Under the pieces are notes generated by a model that worked only from the letters and a program-made list of their open reading frames with translations, did no database searches and had not been told where the DNA came from. The translations under genes and the position numbers were made by a program. Source: RUG11237 sp050874665 (GTDB lineage Bacteria > Bacillota > Clostridia > Lachnospirales > Lachnospiraceae). From it: a stretch of DNA of 64,000 nt. Positions 31,655 through 39,116 of the stretch are shown here, piece by piece. The stretch lies in contig JBNMLC010000012.1 in the NCBI GenBank assembly GCA_050874665.1, positions 24,824 to 88,823 on the forward strand, in the 5' to 3' direction. Position 1 is the stretch's first letter. Every line of letters starts with the position of its first letter.

Positions 31655-33001
31655 CTATCTTTTTTTGATTAACTTGAAAAAATAAAATACAAATGGCAGG
31701 CAACACAGAGCAGTTACAATATCCGCCACCGGCTGTGCCACCTCGATTCCTCTCACTCCATACATAAGGGGCAGTATATAGATTGCCGGGAGAAAAAAAA
31801 TCCCCTGACGGCAAGATGCCATAAATGTTGCACAAAAAGCCCTGTCCATTGCCTGATACGTCATATTGCATAATACAGTAATCGTAATAAGCGGAAGCGC
31901 ATAACATTGAAATTTTAATGCCTCTGTCCCTACTGCCACCGCTTTTGGATCGTTCCCAATAAACCAGTTCAACATATCTTCTGCAAAGAAATAAGTTAGC
32001 ACTGCTAAAATACTCATCATGACTGTGCCCACCCAAAAAGTAAACACAAATGCCTTTTTCACCCTTCGCTTTTTGTCCGCTCCCAGATTGTATCCTACCA
32101 CAGGACTATACCCTTGCACAAATCCTATGATTAATGAAAATAAGAATAAAAATATTCTGTTTACGATAGACATACCTGCTACCACAGCATCTCCATACCC
32201 CGAAGCTGCGATATTTAATAAAACAGTCGCTACGCTGGCAAGCCCCTGTCGGAAAAAAGACGGGGTTCCATTTCTTAAAATTTCGATATAAGGCTTGAAG
32301 TTCTTTGCTAAAAGTCTCAACGAAATTTTGATTGTTGTTTTCCCTGCCAAATACCAATAAAAAAGCACACCACAGCCTAATACCTGACTCACTGCAGTGG
32401 CAATTCCTGCTCCGGCAATCCCTAAGGAACACCCAAAGATTAAAATAGGGTCTAATAAAATATTCAACACAGCTCCGACTACAATGCCCCACATAGCAAG
32501 CATAGATTTTCCTTCTGCACGAAGCAGATTATTTAATACAAAAGATGTACACATAAAAGGAAATGCAATAAAAATATATGTGCTGTAGGTAATAGCAAAT
32601 GGTAAAATAGTAGGCGTAGAGCCAAACCACTTCATAAGCGATGGCTTCATGTACAATCCTATTGCCATAAGAATACTTCCCAAAATAACTGACATAGCAA
32701 TTGCACTGACTGCATATTCGTCTGCCTGTTCCTTTTTTTCTTCGCCCAAAAATATGGAAACATGACTTGCACTGCCCATTCCTATTGTAAAACCAACCGC
32801 CTGAATAATTGCCATTACAGACATCACAATTCCAATAGCCCCCGATGCACTGCTTCCCATTTTTGAAACAAAGTAAGTGTCTGCCATATTATAAATAGAT
32901 GTTATCAGCATACTGACAACAGCAGGTCCCGCCAGCGATAAAACCAGTTTTGCCACCGGCTCCTGTGTCATTTTCATATACTGCTCATTATGTTCAATCA
33001 C
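31655..33001 (-). CDS. MATE family efflux transporter
   Basis: The 448-residue protein has the twelve-helix MATE plan with paired halves (LVLSLAGPAVVSMLITSIYNMADTYFVSKMG opens the first, read in parts; GFVQGYSPVVGYNLGADKKRR closes the middle). It probably exports drugs or a metabolite using a cation gradient. The start is GTG at 33001, with GAGGAGG 8 bases upstream; a nearby ATG is out of frame. It lies between the Rrf2 gene and the transglutaminase gene, all on the minus strand. Confidence 0.9.
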   Translation of the reverse strand: MIEHNEQYMKMTQEPVAKLVLSLAGPAVVSMLITSIYNMADTYFVSKMGSSASGAIGIVMSVMAIIQAVGFTIGMGSASHVSIFLGEEKKEQADEYAVSAIAMSVILGSILMAIGLYMKPSLMKWFGSTPTILPFAITYSTYIFIAFPFMCTSFVLNNLLRAEGKSMLAMWGIVVGAVLNILLDPILIFGCSLGIAGAGIATAVSQVLGCGVLFYWYLAGKTTIKISLRLLAKNFKPYIEILRNGTPSFFRQGLASVATVLLNIAASGYGDAVVAGMSIVNRIFLFLFSLIIGFVQGYSPVVGYNLGADKKRRVKKAFVFTFWVGTVMMSILAVLTYFFAEDMLNWFIGNDPKAVAVGTEALKFQCYALPLITITVLCNMTYQAMDRAFCATFMASCRQGIFFLPAIYILPLMYGVRGIEVAQPVADIVTALCCLPFVFYFFKLIKKR

Positions 33002-33070
33002 ATTTTGAACCTCCTCGCAGCTAATTTCATCTATTCTATTTTTTGCATTTTTTTATAAATTACACTGGAA

Positions 33071-33505
33071 TTAAATAGAATAATGATCCGATAAATCTCT
33101 GCTCCATTGAAGCAAATCATCTAACGTAATGTTATCTACTACGTCTTTCACTGCTTCATCTATTTTTTTCCAGACTTTTAATGTCACACAAGTATCCTTT
33201 CTAGGACACGTATTTTCTTCGTATTCCAGACACTCGACAGGCGCAAGACTGCCCTCCGTAAGCCTTAAAATCATTCCGGTTGTATAATCCTTCGGCATTT
33301 TTGTCAGCATATATCCTCCCTGCGGGCCTCGAACACTTTTTACATACCCTGCCTTATTTAACACCGCAATAATCTGTTCTAAGTATTTCTCTGATATATC
33401 CTGCTTTGCTGCAATTTCTTTGATGGAAACCGGCTTATTTCCCTGATTTTTCGCCAATTCCAGCATCATTCTAAGAGCATATCGCCCTTTCGTTGAAATT
33501 TTCAT
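33071..33505 (-). CDS. Rrf2-family (IscR-like) transcriptional regulator
   Basis: A 144-residue protein with the Rrf2 winged helix (MKISTKGRYALRMMLELAKN, then SEKYLEQIIAVLNKAGYVKSVRGPQGGY) and three cysteines in the linker (CLEYEENTCPRKDTC). The spacing is close to the Fe-S ligands of IscR, so it may bind an iron-sulfur cluster. A perfect palindrome covers its own promoter, which suggests autoregulation. It leads the MATE/transglutaminase operon. The target regulon beyond that is unknown. Confidence 0.9.
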   Translation of the reverse strand: MKISTKGRYALRMMLELAKNQGNKPVSIKEIAAKQDISEKYLEQIIAVLNKAGYVKSVRGPQGGYMLTKMPKDYTTGMILRLTEGSLAPVECLEYEENTCPRKDTCVTLKVWKKIDEAVKDVVDNITLDDLLQWSRDLSDHYSI

Positions 33506-33542
33506 GCTTTTACCAATCCTTCTTTCTATTTCTACTATATAA

Positions 33543-33568
33543 GATTAGGGTGTCAAAACACCCTAATC
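33543..33568 (-). promoter_or_regulatory. Palindromic operator over the Rrf2 promoter
   Basis: A perfect inverted repeat of 11 bases (33543-33553 with 33558-33568; GATTAGGGTGT) surrounds a consensus TTGACA (33551-33556 on the minus strand). A TATAGT or TAGAAA downstream may be the -10; the spacing is not ideal. It most likely is the Rrf2 protein's own operator. Confidence 0.6.
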
Positions 33569-33801
33569 TGTGATTACACGAATGCTCCGTGCGTTTCCCT
33601 CCCACAATCTGCCCCAATATCTGCATATCATGAAGCTTACACTTCACTTTTATGCTCATATCCAGACCTTTTGTCACTGTAATCTATATAATAAATTACT
33701 ACTTTTTCGTGCTTTTTACAAGCCAAATAAACATAAAAAATCGCCCTTGCGAGATTCTCTGCCTGCGGCGGTCTGCATGAGCGACATACTTCTATACAAT
33801 G

Positions 33802-33836
33802 AAAAAGCCCTCTGCCAAAACTGGAAGGGGAGCTTT
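33802..33836 (-). terminator. Terminator-like hairpin in the 33.5-34.0 kb gap
   Basis: An imperfect 14-bp stem (about 33804-33817 with 33822-33836) followed by five T on the minus strand. No gene ends here; a promoter-like element lies about 30 bases upstream of it, so it may end a small RNA. Confidence 0.5.
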
Positions 33837-33868
33837 CTCAAATTACGTTGCGTGTGGTGTTCATGTAT

Positions 33869-33897
33869 ATTATGCATGAATAACCCTATATAGTCAA
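33869..33897 (-). promoter_or_regulatory. Orphan promoter-like element
   Basis: TTGACT (33892-33897), 17-base spacer and CATAAT (33869-33874) on the minus strand, pointing to the hairpin at 33802-33836. No credible gene lies between. The rest of the 543-base gap (33506-34048) holds the Rrf2 and HAAS-gene promoters. Confidence 0.4.
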
Positions 33898-33974
33898 TAG
33901 TATATTTTAATTCTATGTATTATTTTTCGCCTTTTTTCGTGCATCTATGTTTCAATATATTTTTGTTCTATGCA

Positions 33975-34003
33975 TTGACCCTGTATATAAGTTTTTTTAT
34001 GAT
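33975..34003 (+). promoter_or_regulatory. Promoter of the HAAS-like gene, with inverted repeat
   Basis: TTGACC (33975-33980), 17-base spacer, TATGAT (33998-34003). An inverted repeat ATAAGT (33987-33992) / ACTTAT (34006-34011) straddles the -10 and could be the PadR operator. Confidence 0.55.
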
Positions 34004-34048
34004 AGACTTATTCAAGGTAAGATTTCTTATCACAGGAGGAACATTCAA

Positions 34049-34438
34049 ATGAATAACGTTAAGAAAAAACTGATAAAACAATATTTACATCAGGTAAAAG
34101 CCAAAATTCCATACCGTAGTAAATGCAGCAAACATATGCTACAAAATTTGTCTCTTAGCATCGATGAATATACTTTAGAAAATCCAGATTTTACTTTGGA
34201 ACAGTTGAGAGAGAATTTTGGTTCTCCGGAAGACATCGCTTCTACATTATTAGAGGACATGGATTCTAAGGACATTATCCACTCTATAAAACAGACACGC
34301 AGATTAATTTGTTCTATTGTTTTGCTCGTAATCGTATTTACCTTTTGTATTCGTTGTATAACACATACAGAAGCTGTAGGTATCGAGGAAGTCATCTACT
34401 CTTCAAACCCTGTTATTGAAACAACATCAGGCAATTAA
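34049..34438 (+). CDS. DUF6120/HAAS-like membrane-anchored protein
   Basis: The roughly 129-residue protein has an N-terminal helical domain (MNNVKKKLIKQYLHQVKAK, then LEQLRENFGSPEDIASTLLED), typical of HAAS domains that accompany PadR regulators, one membrane segment (LICSIVLLVIVFTFCI) and a short tail outside. The function is not known; HAAS proteins are thought to link PadR to a membrane signal. Start: ATG at 34049, preceded by AGGAGG. A PadR gene is found two genes downstream, which supports the assignment. Confidence 0.75.
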   Translation: MNNVKKKLIKQYLHQVKAKIPYRSKCSKHMLQNLSLSIDEYTLENPDFTLEQLRENFGSPEDIASTLLEDMDSKDIIHSIKQTRRLICSIVLLVIVFTFCIRCITHTEAVGIEEVIYSSNPVIETTSGN

Positions 34439-34469
34439 CGTTTATTATCGCATTAGGAGGATTTATTTT

Positions 34470-34979
34470 ATGAAAAAAATTTTAGCATTATTTTCTATTT
34501 TTTTAACTACTTTATTTTCATTTACAAACACACAAGTATTATCTGCCATTGCAGCACCATTGCAGGAAGTGGAAGAAAACAGTAAGGAAAAGGTCATTGC
34601 TACACAAATCATTCCTTTAAATGAATACTACTACTTAGAGGTGATTACTTCTGACACTACTGACCCACAGACTGTTATGGCACGTACTACTTATTCTAAG
34701 ACAGCATCAAAAACACATAATATTAAGAATGTGTATGGCACTACCGTAGCGTCCTATACGTTAAGTGCTAAGTTTACCTACAATGGAAGTACATCCAGCT
34801 GCACTTCTGCCTCTCACACAGAATCTATCTCTGTTTCCGGCTGGAAGTTTTCCTCTGCCACCGCTTCCTGGAGTGGAAATAAGGCAATTGGTTCCTATAT
34901 TGTCAAATGCGCTGCATTAAATCAAAGCATCACGAAAACAATTACCATTACCTGTGATGCAAACGGAAATATTCAGTAA
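34470..34979 (+). CDS. Secreted protein of unknown function
   Basis: The 169-residue protein has a signal peptide (MKKILALFSIFLTTLFSF, then cleavage near VLSAIA) and a Ser/Thr-rich, beta-sandwich-like mature part (YTLSAKFTYNGSTSSCTSAS, then SVSGWKFSSATASWSGNKA). It has two cysteines. I do not recognise the family with certainty. AGGAGG precedes the ATG. It follows the HAAS-like gene by 31 bases and should be co-transcribed with it; a role as export product or surface ligand of a PadR-controlled cassette is inference. Confidence 0.75.
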   Translation: MKKILALFSIFLTTLFSFTNTQVLSAIAAPLQEVEENSKEKVIATQIIPLNEYYYLEVITSDTTDPQTVMARTTYSKTASKTHNIKNVYGTTVASYTLSAKFTYNGSTSSCTSASHTESISVSGWKFSSATASWSGNKAIGSYIVKCAALNQSITKTITITCDANGNIQ

Positions 34980-35024
34980 CTTACTGTAATTTAAATTTTC
35001 TTGTGATTTTGTTAAAATTTTACC

Positions 35025-35053
35025 TTGTTTTCTTGCTCTAAACATAGTATGCT
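35025..35053 (+). promoter_or_regulatory. Promoter of the PadR gene
   Basis: TTGTTT (35025-35030), 17-base spacer, TATGCT (35048-35053), about 20 bases before the ATG. Confidence 0.55.
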
Positions 35054-35075
35054 AAATGCTCAGGAGTGAATTATA

Positions 35076-35447
35076 ATGAACCAAAAATCATTGCTATTAT
35101 CAAACTATAAAAAAGCAACCATTGAGATGCTTTTGTTAAAACTACTAAGCGAAGCTGATATGTATGGCTATCAGCTGGCACAAGAATTAAAAAAAAGAAG
35201 CAATGGGAATTACACGATACAAGAGGGGTCTATGTACCCTATCCTGTATCGGTTGTCAGATCAATCCTTCATTACTTCTTACGAAAGGAAAGTAGGAATC
35301 CGGCAGACCCGTATTTACTATCATCTGGAAAAATCCGGGTATGATTACTTACAGAGTCTGATAGCGTCCTATCATTCCTATACTGATTTAATACAATTCT
35401 TACTTTCCTCCCAAACAGGGGACAGCTTTCCAGAGGAAACCAAGTAA
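35076..35447 (+). CDS. PadR-family transcriptional regulator
   Basis: A 123-residue PadR protein with the winged helix (ATIEMLLLKLLSEADMYGYQLAQEL, then EGSMYPILYRLSDQSFI, then RIYYHLEKSGYDYL) and a short C-terminal helix for dimerisation. PadR proteins repress stress, transporter or efflux genes until a ligand binds. It probably controls the HAAS-like/secreted-protein genes just upstream. AGGAGTG precedes the ATG. Its stop codon directly abuts the stop of the convergent HAD gene (35447/35448) with no room for a terminator. Confidence 0.93.
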   Translation: MNQKSLLLSNYKKATIEMLLLKLLSEADMYGYQLAQELKKRSNGNYTIQEGSMYPILYRLSDQSFITSYERKVGIRQTRIYYHLEKSGYDYLQSLIASYHSYTDLIQFLLSSQTGDSFPEETK

Positions 35448-36125
35448 TTATTTCTTTTCCTGCAGAAGCACGATTACTTCAAACAGGGAATGAAAAATAT
35501 TGCAACAGGTTTCCTCCATTTCTTTTATTGGCGGCAACATATCCGGCACCATAATTACATCCATTCCGGCTCTGTATGCAGAACGAATCCCATTATAAGA
35601 ATCTTCAATAGCATAACATTTATCCGGGCAAACATTAATTTTCTCTGCAGCCATCAAATAAATGTCAGGTTCCGGTTTACTTCTTCGTACCATATCCCCA
35701 CAAATAATCTCATTAAAATAACTTATAATTCCGGCGGCTGCTAATTCAGCCTCTACCACAGCCCGTCTGGTAGAAGAAGCTAATGCTATTTTGTAATTGT
35801 GCTCCTTTAAAAATGTTAAAAGTTCTACTACGCCGGGCTTTAATTCTAATCCACCATCTGCTGCTACACTATGAAACAATTCTGCCATCTCTCTTTTATA
35901 TTCATCATATGGAAATTCTTTTCCATAATGGCTTAAAAATTTTTCTTTTGTTTCCACCGCATTGACACCAAGACATTCTGTACATACTTTTTCTACACCT
36001 TTGATATTGTACTTTTTTGCTACCTCGCTCCAGCATCGAAACACCAATGTCTCCGAATCAAAAATCACTCCATCCATATCAAAGATTACTGCTTCTTTAT
36101 TTCTTGGTTTTTCCAAGATTTTCAC
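35448..36125 (-). CDS. HAD-family phosphatase (beta-phosphoglucomutase-like)
   Basis: The 225-residue protein has all four HAD motifs: FDMDGVIFDSE (motif I), ALASSTRR (II), KPEPDIYL (III, lysine) and YAIEDSYNGIRSA (IV). The alpha-helical cap after motif I is the C1 type of the beta-phosphoglucomutase/phosphatase branch. The substrate cannot be told. It lies in a minus-strand run after the DUF6472-like gene (6-base gap). Confidence 0.9.
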   Translation of the reverse strand: MKILEKPRNKEAVIFDMDGVIFDSETLVFRCWSEVAKKYNIKGVEKVCTECLGVNAVETKEKFLSHYGKEFPYDEYKREMAELFHSVAADGGLELKPGVVELLTFLKEHNYKIALASSTRRAVVEAELAAAGIISYFNEIICGDMVRRSKPEPDIYLMAAEKINVCPDKCYAIEDSYNGIRSAYRAGMDVIMVPDMLPPIKEMEETCCNIFHSLFEVIVLLQEKK

Positions 36126-36131
36126 CTGCCT

Positions 36132-36305
36132 TTACATTTGTTTCCGCACTACGCTGTACTCATCACCATTTCTATAATACGCACACTGCTGCGTATTTCC
36201 CTGAAGAAACCGAACCATATCGTCTTCATCTAAATTAACTTCGCATACATAACATTCATAATCCTCATCATAGCAAAAATTTGCACACGTCTCACAAACA
36301 CTCAT
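36132..36305 (-). CDS. DUF6472-like cysteine-rich small protein
   Basis: A 57-residue protein with four or five cysteines in pairs (CETCANFCYDEDYECYVC, then QQCAYY), suggesting a bound metal ion. Its end (DEYSVVRKQM) and middle (NLDEDDMVRFL) match the DUF6472 family, of unknown function. The ATG at 36305 follows AAGGAG; a start 18 bases further up would overlap the previous gene. It lies between the small hypothetical gene and the HAD gene. Confidence 0.8.
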   Translation of the reverse strand: MSVCETCANFCYDEDYECYVCEVNLDEDDMVRFLQGNTQQCAYYRNGDEYSVVRKQM

Positions 36306-36319
36306 ATTTTCTCCTTGTG

Positions 36320-36568
36320 TCACTCTGATTTCTTTTTGGGCGGTGTGACATCTTCAATTTTCACTTCGTCCTCTAGTACATCAAATGCCTGCCCTTTTGC
36401 CCACGGACTTCCCACATCACACCTTCCGTGATGATACTGCCTTTTCGACGTTCCTGGTGCCACATCATCCGACATCTGGATTTTAATACGTCCATCTCCT
36501 TTTAATGCATATTCATCAATCAATGCAACAACGTTGTCAATATCTTCTTCACTTATAAATCCATCCAT
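36320..36568 (-). CDS. Small conserved hypothetical protein
   Basis: An 82-residue acidic protein (MDGFISEEDIDNVVALIDEYALKGDGRIKIQMSDD in the first half) with a Gly/His/Arg-rich middle (SKRQYHHGRCDVGSPWAKG). I recognise no family. It has no signal or membrane segment. It lies 20 bases after the HTH gene and 14 bases before the DUF6472-like gene, so an operon is likely. Confidence 0.7.
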   Translation of the reverse strand: MDGFISEEDIDNVVALIDEYALKGDGRIKIQMSDDVAPGTSKRQYHHGRCDVGSPWAKGQAFDVLEDEVKIEDVTPPKKKSE

Positions 36569-36589
36569 TTAGATTCTCCCTTCTATCTA

Positions 36590-36841
36590 TCATTTATTGT
36601 CTATTTTACCTTGTAACGTTTCGTCTTTCAAGTCCGTTTCGTCTTCTCTCCATTCTAAAATATCACCCGGTTGACACTGAAGTGCCTTACAAATTTTATT
36701 GAGCGTATCTACCTTAATTGCCTTCGCCTTGCCATTTTTTAGAATAGAAATATTTGCCATCGTAATTCCCACTCTTTCCGACAATTCTGTTACACTCATT
36801 TTTCTTTTCGCGAGCATCACATCTATATTAATAATGATCAT
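36590..36841 (-). CDS. Small HTH regulator (Cro/CI, YozG-like)
   Basis: An 83-residue protein with a single Cro/CI helix-turn-helix (NIDVMLAKRKMSVTELSERVGITMANISILKNGKAKAI). The YozG-type family is commonly paired with DUF2975 membrane proteins, as here. The ATG at 36841 follows GGAGG; a GTG at 36853 would overlap the DUF2975 stop by one base. The target genes are unknown, possibly its own operon. Confidence 0.85.
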   Translation of the reverse strand: MIIINIDVMLAKRKMSVTELSERVGITMANISILKNGKAKAIKVDTLNKICKALQCQPGDILEWREDETDLKDETLQGKIDNK

Positions 36842-36852
36842 TTCCGCCTCCA

Positions 36853-37362
36853 CTATATTGTCAATTCATTTTCTTCCTGCATACGTGCTGCCTTGTATAC
36901 TAAATGAGAGATTAATGCTGCCGCCACAGAAACAGCAATTCCGATGAATACCACAAGGCAGGTTAAAAACAAAATACCAAGTCTGCTAAATCCCAGTATG
37001 AGATAGAAAAGACTCCCTGCAAAAATAAATGCTGAATCTGCCAACGCCAGTATGGAAACTAATTTTAAATATTTTGCATTTTTCTCGCTAAAGGAGTGAT
37101 CTGCACCAATTTCTCCCGCCACTTTCCAGCCTAGAACTAATACTGCAAAGCAAGGCAAGGCCGTAATCCACAATAAGAATAACCAGGGCAGAAAGCCATG
37201 CTCTAACTCCAGACCTTCTTCGATGACTTCTTTTCCCCAAAAGGGAAGTACATAAAAGCATAAGATGACCCCACAAATAAATACCCCTATAATGATACCT
37301 TTCAGCCATTTTGCCAGACTTTCCTGTTTCATTTTCCACACCATACCCTTCTTTTCTTTCAT
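36853..37362 (-). CDS. DUF2975 membrane protein
   Basis: A roughly 159-169-residue protein with four hydrophobic helices (IIIGVFICGVILCFYVLPFWG, LFLLWITALPCFAVLVLGW, LVSILALADSAFIFAGSLFYL, LGILFLTCLVVFIGIAVSVAA; longer segments given in part). The family function is unknown. Start uncertain: MKQESL at residue 11 or the codons before it. It is directly followed by the HTH gene, the standard DUF2975/HTH pair, and preceded by the DUF4153-like gene. Confidence 0.8.
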   Translation of the reverse strand: MKEKKGMVWKMKQESLAKWLKGIIIGVFICGVILCFYVLPFWGKEVIEEGLELEHGFLPWLFLLWITALPCFAVLVLGWKVAGEIGADHSFSEKNAKYLKLVSILALADSAFIFAGSLFYLILGFSRLGILFLTCLVVFIGIAVSVAAALISHLVYKAARMQEENELTI

Positions 37363-37396
37363 TTATTCGCTTTTTTCAATGTAATGTTGTTATATA

Positions 37397-38935
37397 TTAT
37401 TGCGTCTTTTTTACTGCACGTCCAGCAAGATATACAGACATATTAAATCTTCGCAGGTTCATTTTTTCATATTGATTTTCAATACTTGTCTTATATTCCT
37501 GTTTTACCTCTTCATAAAAATCATCCTTGTTCTTTGGAACATATGAATACAGCACAGGTGCTGCATCTATGGATAAATCTCTCTTTAATTCATACCATTC
37601 ATAACTGTTCATATCCTGCCATACTGTAGTATTATAGTATGCCACCCAATAATCAGGCTTTGCAAAAGAAAACACAAGATAAAAAGCAATTGCTGTAAGT
37701 ACTGTATACTTCAACAATTTTATTTTCTTTGCATACATTGCTGCAAGCAAAAAAGCAAACACAACTGCAAGCTCTACTAAAAAGTACAATACCACAATTC
37801 TAAGAAAAGTCAAATGATAAGCTTTTACATATAGCAGCATGCGATAAAACGAGGAGCATATCATAACATAAGTACATGCCGAAATTAACACTAACAGTCT
37901 GCGTAAAATTTTGCTTTCTTTAAATCTGTATGTTCCCACTAACACCATAATATAATTTATTACACTCACAAACAATAACTGGAAAAATCCCTGCCTTGCA
38001 TATTCCGCATAAGTAAACTCTCTTGGCAGCTTCCATATTCCTCCCAGGAAAAGATAACGTATCTGTACAACACAAAACATAAGATAAACGATCAATACCA
38101 TAGCACTTGCTGTAATTGCTATGACAGGCTCTTGCTTTTTTTCTTGTCTTGGCATCTGACATAAAGAAATTTTTGTTCCACTATAGGCTAATCCGTAAAA
38201 TCCGCAGAAAGCAATCATAAACATAAGAAATATATGAATTCCCGCTCCAAACCATTCTAGGTGCAGTATGCGTTTAAACATGGAGGCAAACATATCATCA
38301 GCACTAAGTAACAACGGCAAAACCACGCAAAGCAATGGCAAACCACAAGCTACACCAATTATGATATATTTTACATTATTTCTCTTTTCCTGTGTGCTGT
38401 CCCTCCAATACTTTAAATGTATCAGACATTGTACAAAAGACACCACCGTCTGAGCACCTAAAACAATAACATAGCGACACCACTGCATTATATCTTTTTC
38501 TTCCATATCAATATATGATATGATAACAAATATACCCATTGCCCCAAATATGAAAAAATGATTTAGTGCCTGAATCTGCCATTTTTCCGTAAATGCACTA
38601 GATAAAGCAGCTAAAAACATGACAATTCCACATACATAATTTCCTGCCTTCATAGGAATCTCCAGCTTTTCCAAAACAAGCTTCATGCCTGCCAAATATG
38701 CCAAAACACATATTGCATAAGTATAGCTTTCCACATTATCATACATGCATATTACAAAAATAATGGCAAATAAAATACTAATACCTGTAATCTGCTGATA
38801 TTTTGACCGCCAAAGCTCTGCCTTTGCACTATCTTCCTCTCTTAAAAATTCTACTTTGAATACCCTGCAAATACAAATCATTGCCAGAATTATAAGTGCT
38901 ATAAATATTGTAAGCATCAATAACACTATCATCAC
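37397..38935 (-). CDS. DUF4153/DUF4173-type polytopic membrane protein
   Basis: The 512-residue protein has about twelve membrane helices. The motif EYARQGFFQLLFVSVINY in the later half and the short soluble C-terminal tail (about 80 residues, with SYEWYELKRDLS) match the DUF4153/DUF4173 family, whose function is unknown. It is the first gene of the minus-strand run with the DUF2975/HTH pair; the gap to the next gene is 34 bases. A TTGCAA/TACTCT promoter is possible at about 38950-38985. Confidence 0.8.
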   Translation of the reverse strand: MMIVLLMLTIFIALIILAMICICRVFKVEFLREEDSAKAELWRSKYQQITGISILFAIIFVICMYDNVESYTYAICVLAYLAGMKLVLEKLEIPMKAGNYVCGIVMFLAALSSAFTEKWQIQALNHFFIFGAMGIFVIISYIDMEEKDIMQWCRYVIVLGAQTVVSFVQCLIHLKYWRDSTQEKRNNVKYIIIGVACGLPLLCVVLPLLLSADDMFASMFKRILHLEWFGAGIHIFLMFMIAFCGFYGLAYSGTKISLCQMPRQEKKQEPVIAITASAMVLIVYLMFCVVQIRYLFLGGIWKLPREFTYAEYARQGFFQLLFVSVINYIMVLVGTYRFKESKILRRLLVLISACTYVMICSSFYRMLLYVKAYHLTFLRIVVLYFLVELAVVFAFLLAAMYAKKIKLLKYTVLTAIAFYLVFSFAKPDYWVAYYNTTVWQDMNSYEWYELKRDLSIDAAPVLYSYVPKNKDDFYEEVKQEYKTSIENQYEKMNLRRFNMSVYLAGRAVKKTQ

Positions 38936-39050
38936 AAATTCCTCCTTCCTTTTCTGTTCTTAGAGTATCACAGCAATTCAAAAATTGCAATATATTTTTA
39001 TTGATTTACGATAAATTTTATCTGTGTTGTTATATATTACTTTATTTTTC

Positions 39051-39079
39051 TTGACATTTCACACAAACTTATGCACAAT
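39051..39079 (+). promoter_or_regulatory. Promoter of fapA
   Basis: TTGACA (39051-39056), 17-base spacer, CACAAT (39074-39079) on the plus strand, 37 bases before the ATG. Confidence 0.6.
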
Positions 39080-39116
39080 AAAATTATTGAAATAAAAAAG
39101 GGGAGGAGGGGCGAAA

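Noticed and set aside
33840..33864. Eight-codon leader peptide MNTTRNVI before the hairpin at 33802
   Set aside because: Its ATG would fall at or before the expected transcription start, and there is no ribosome site.
33570..33893. Plus-strand 107-codon frame in the gap before the HAAS-like gene
   Set aside because: No ribosome site, no recognisable motif, and the codon pattern resembles translated noncoding DNA.
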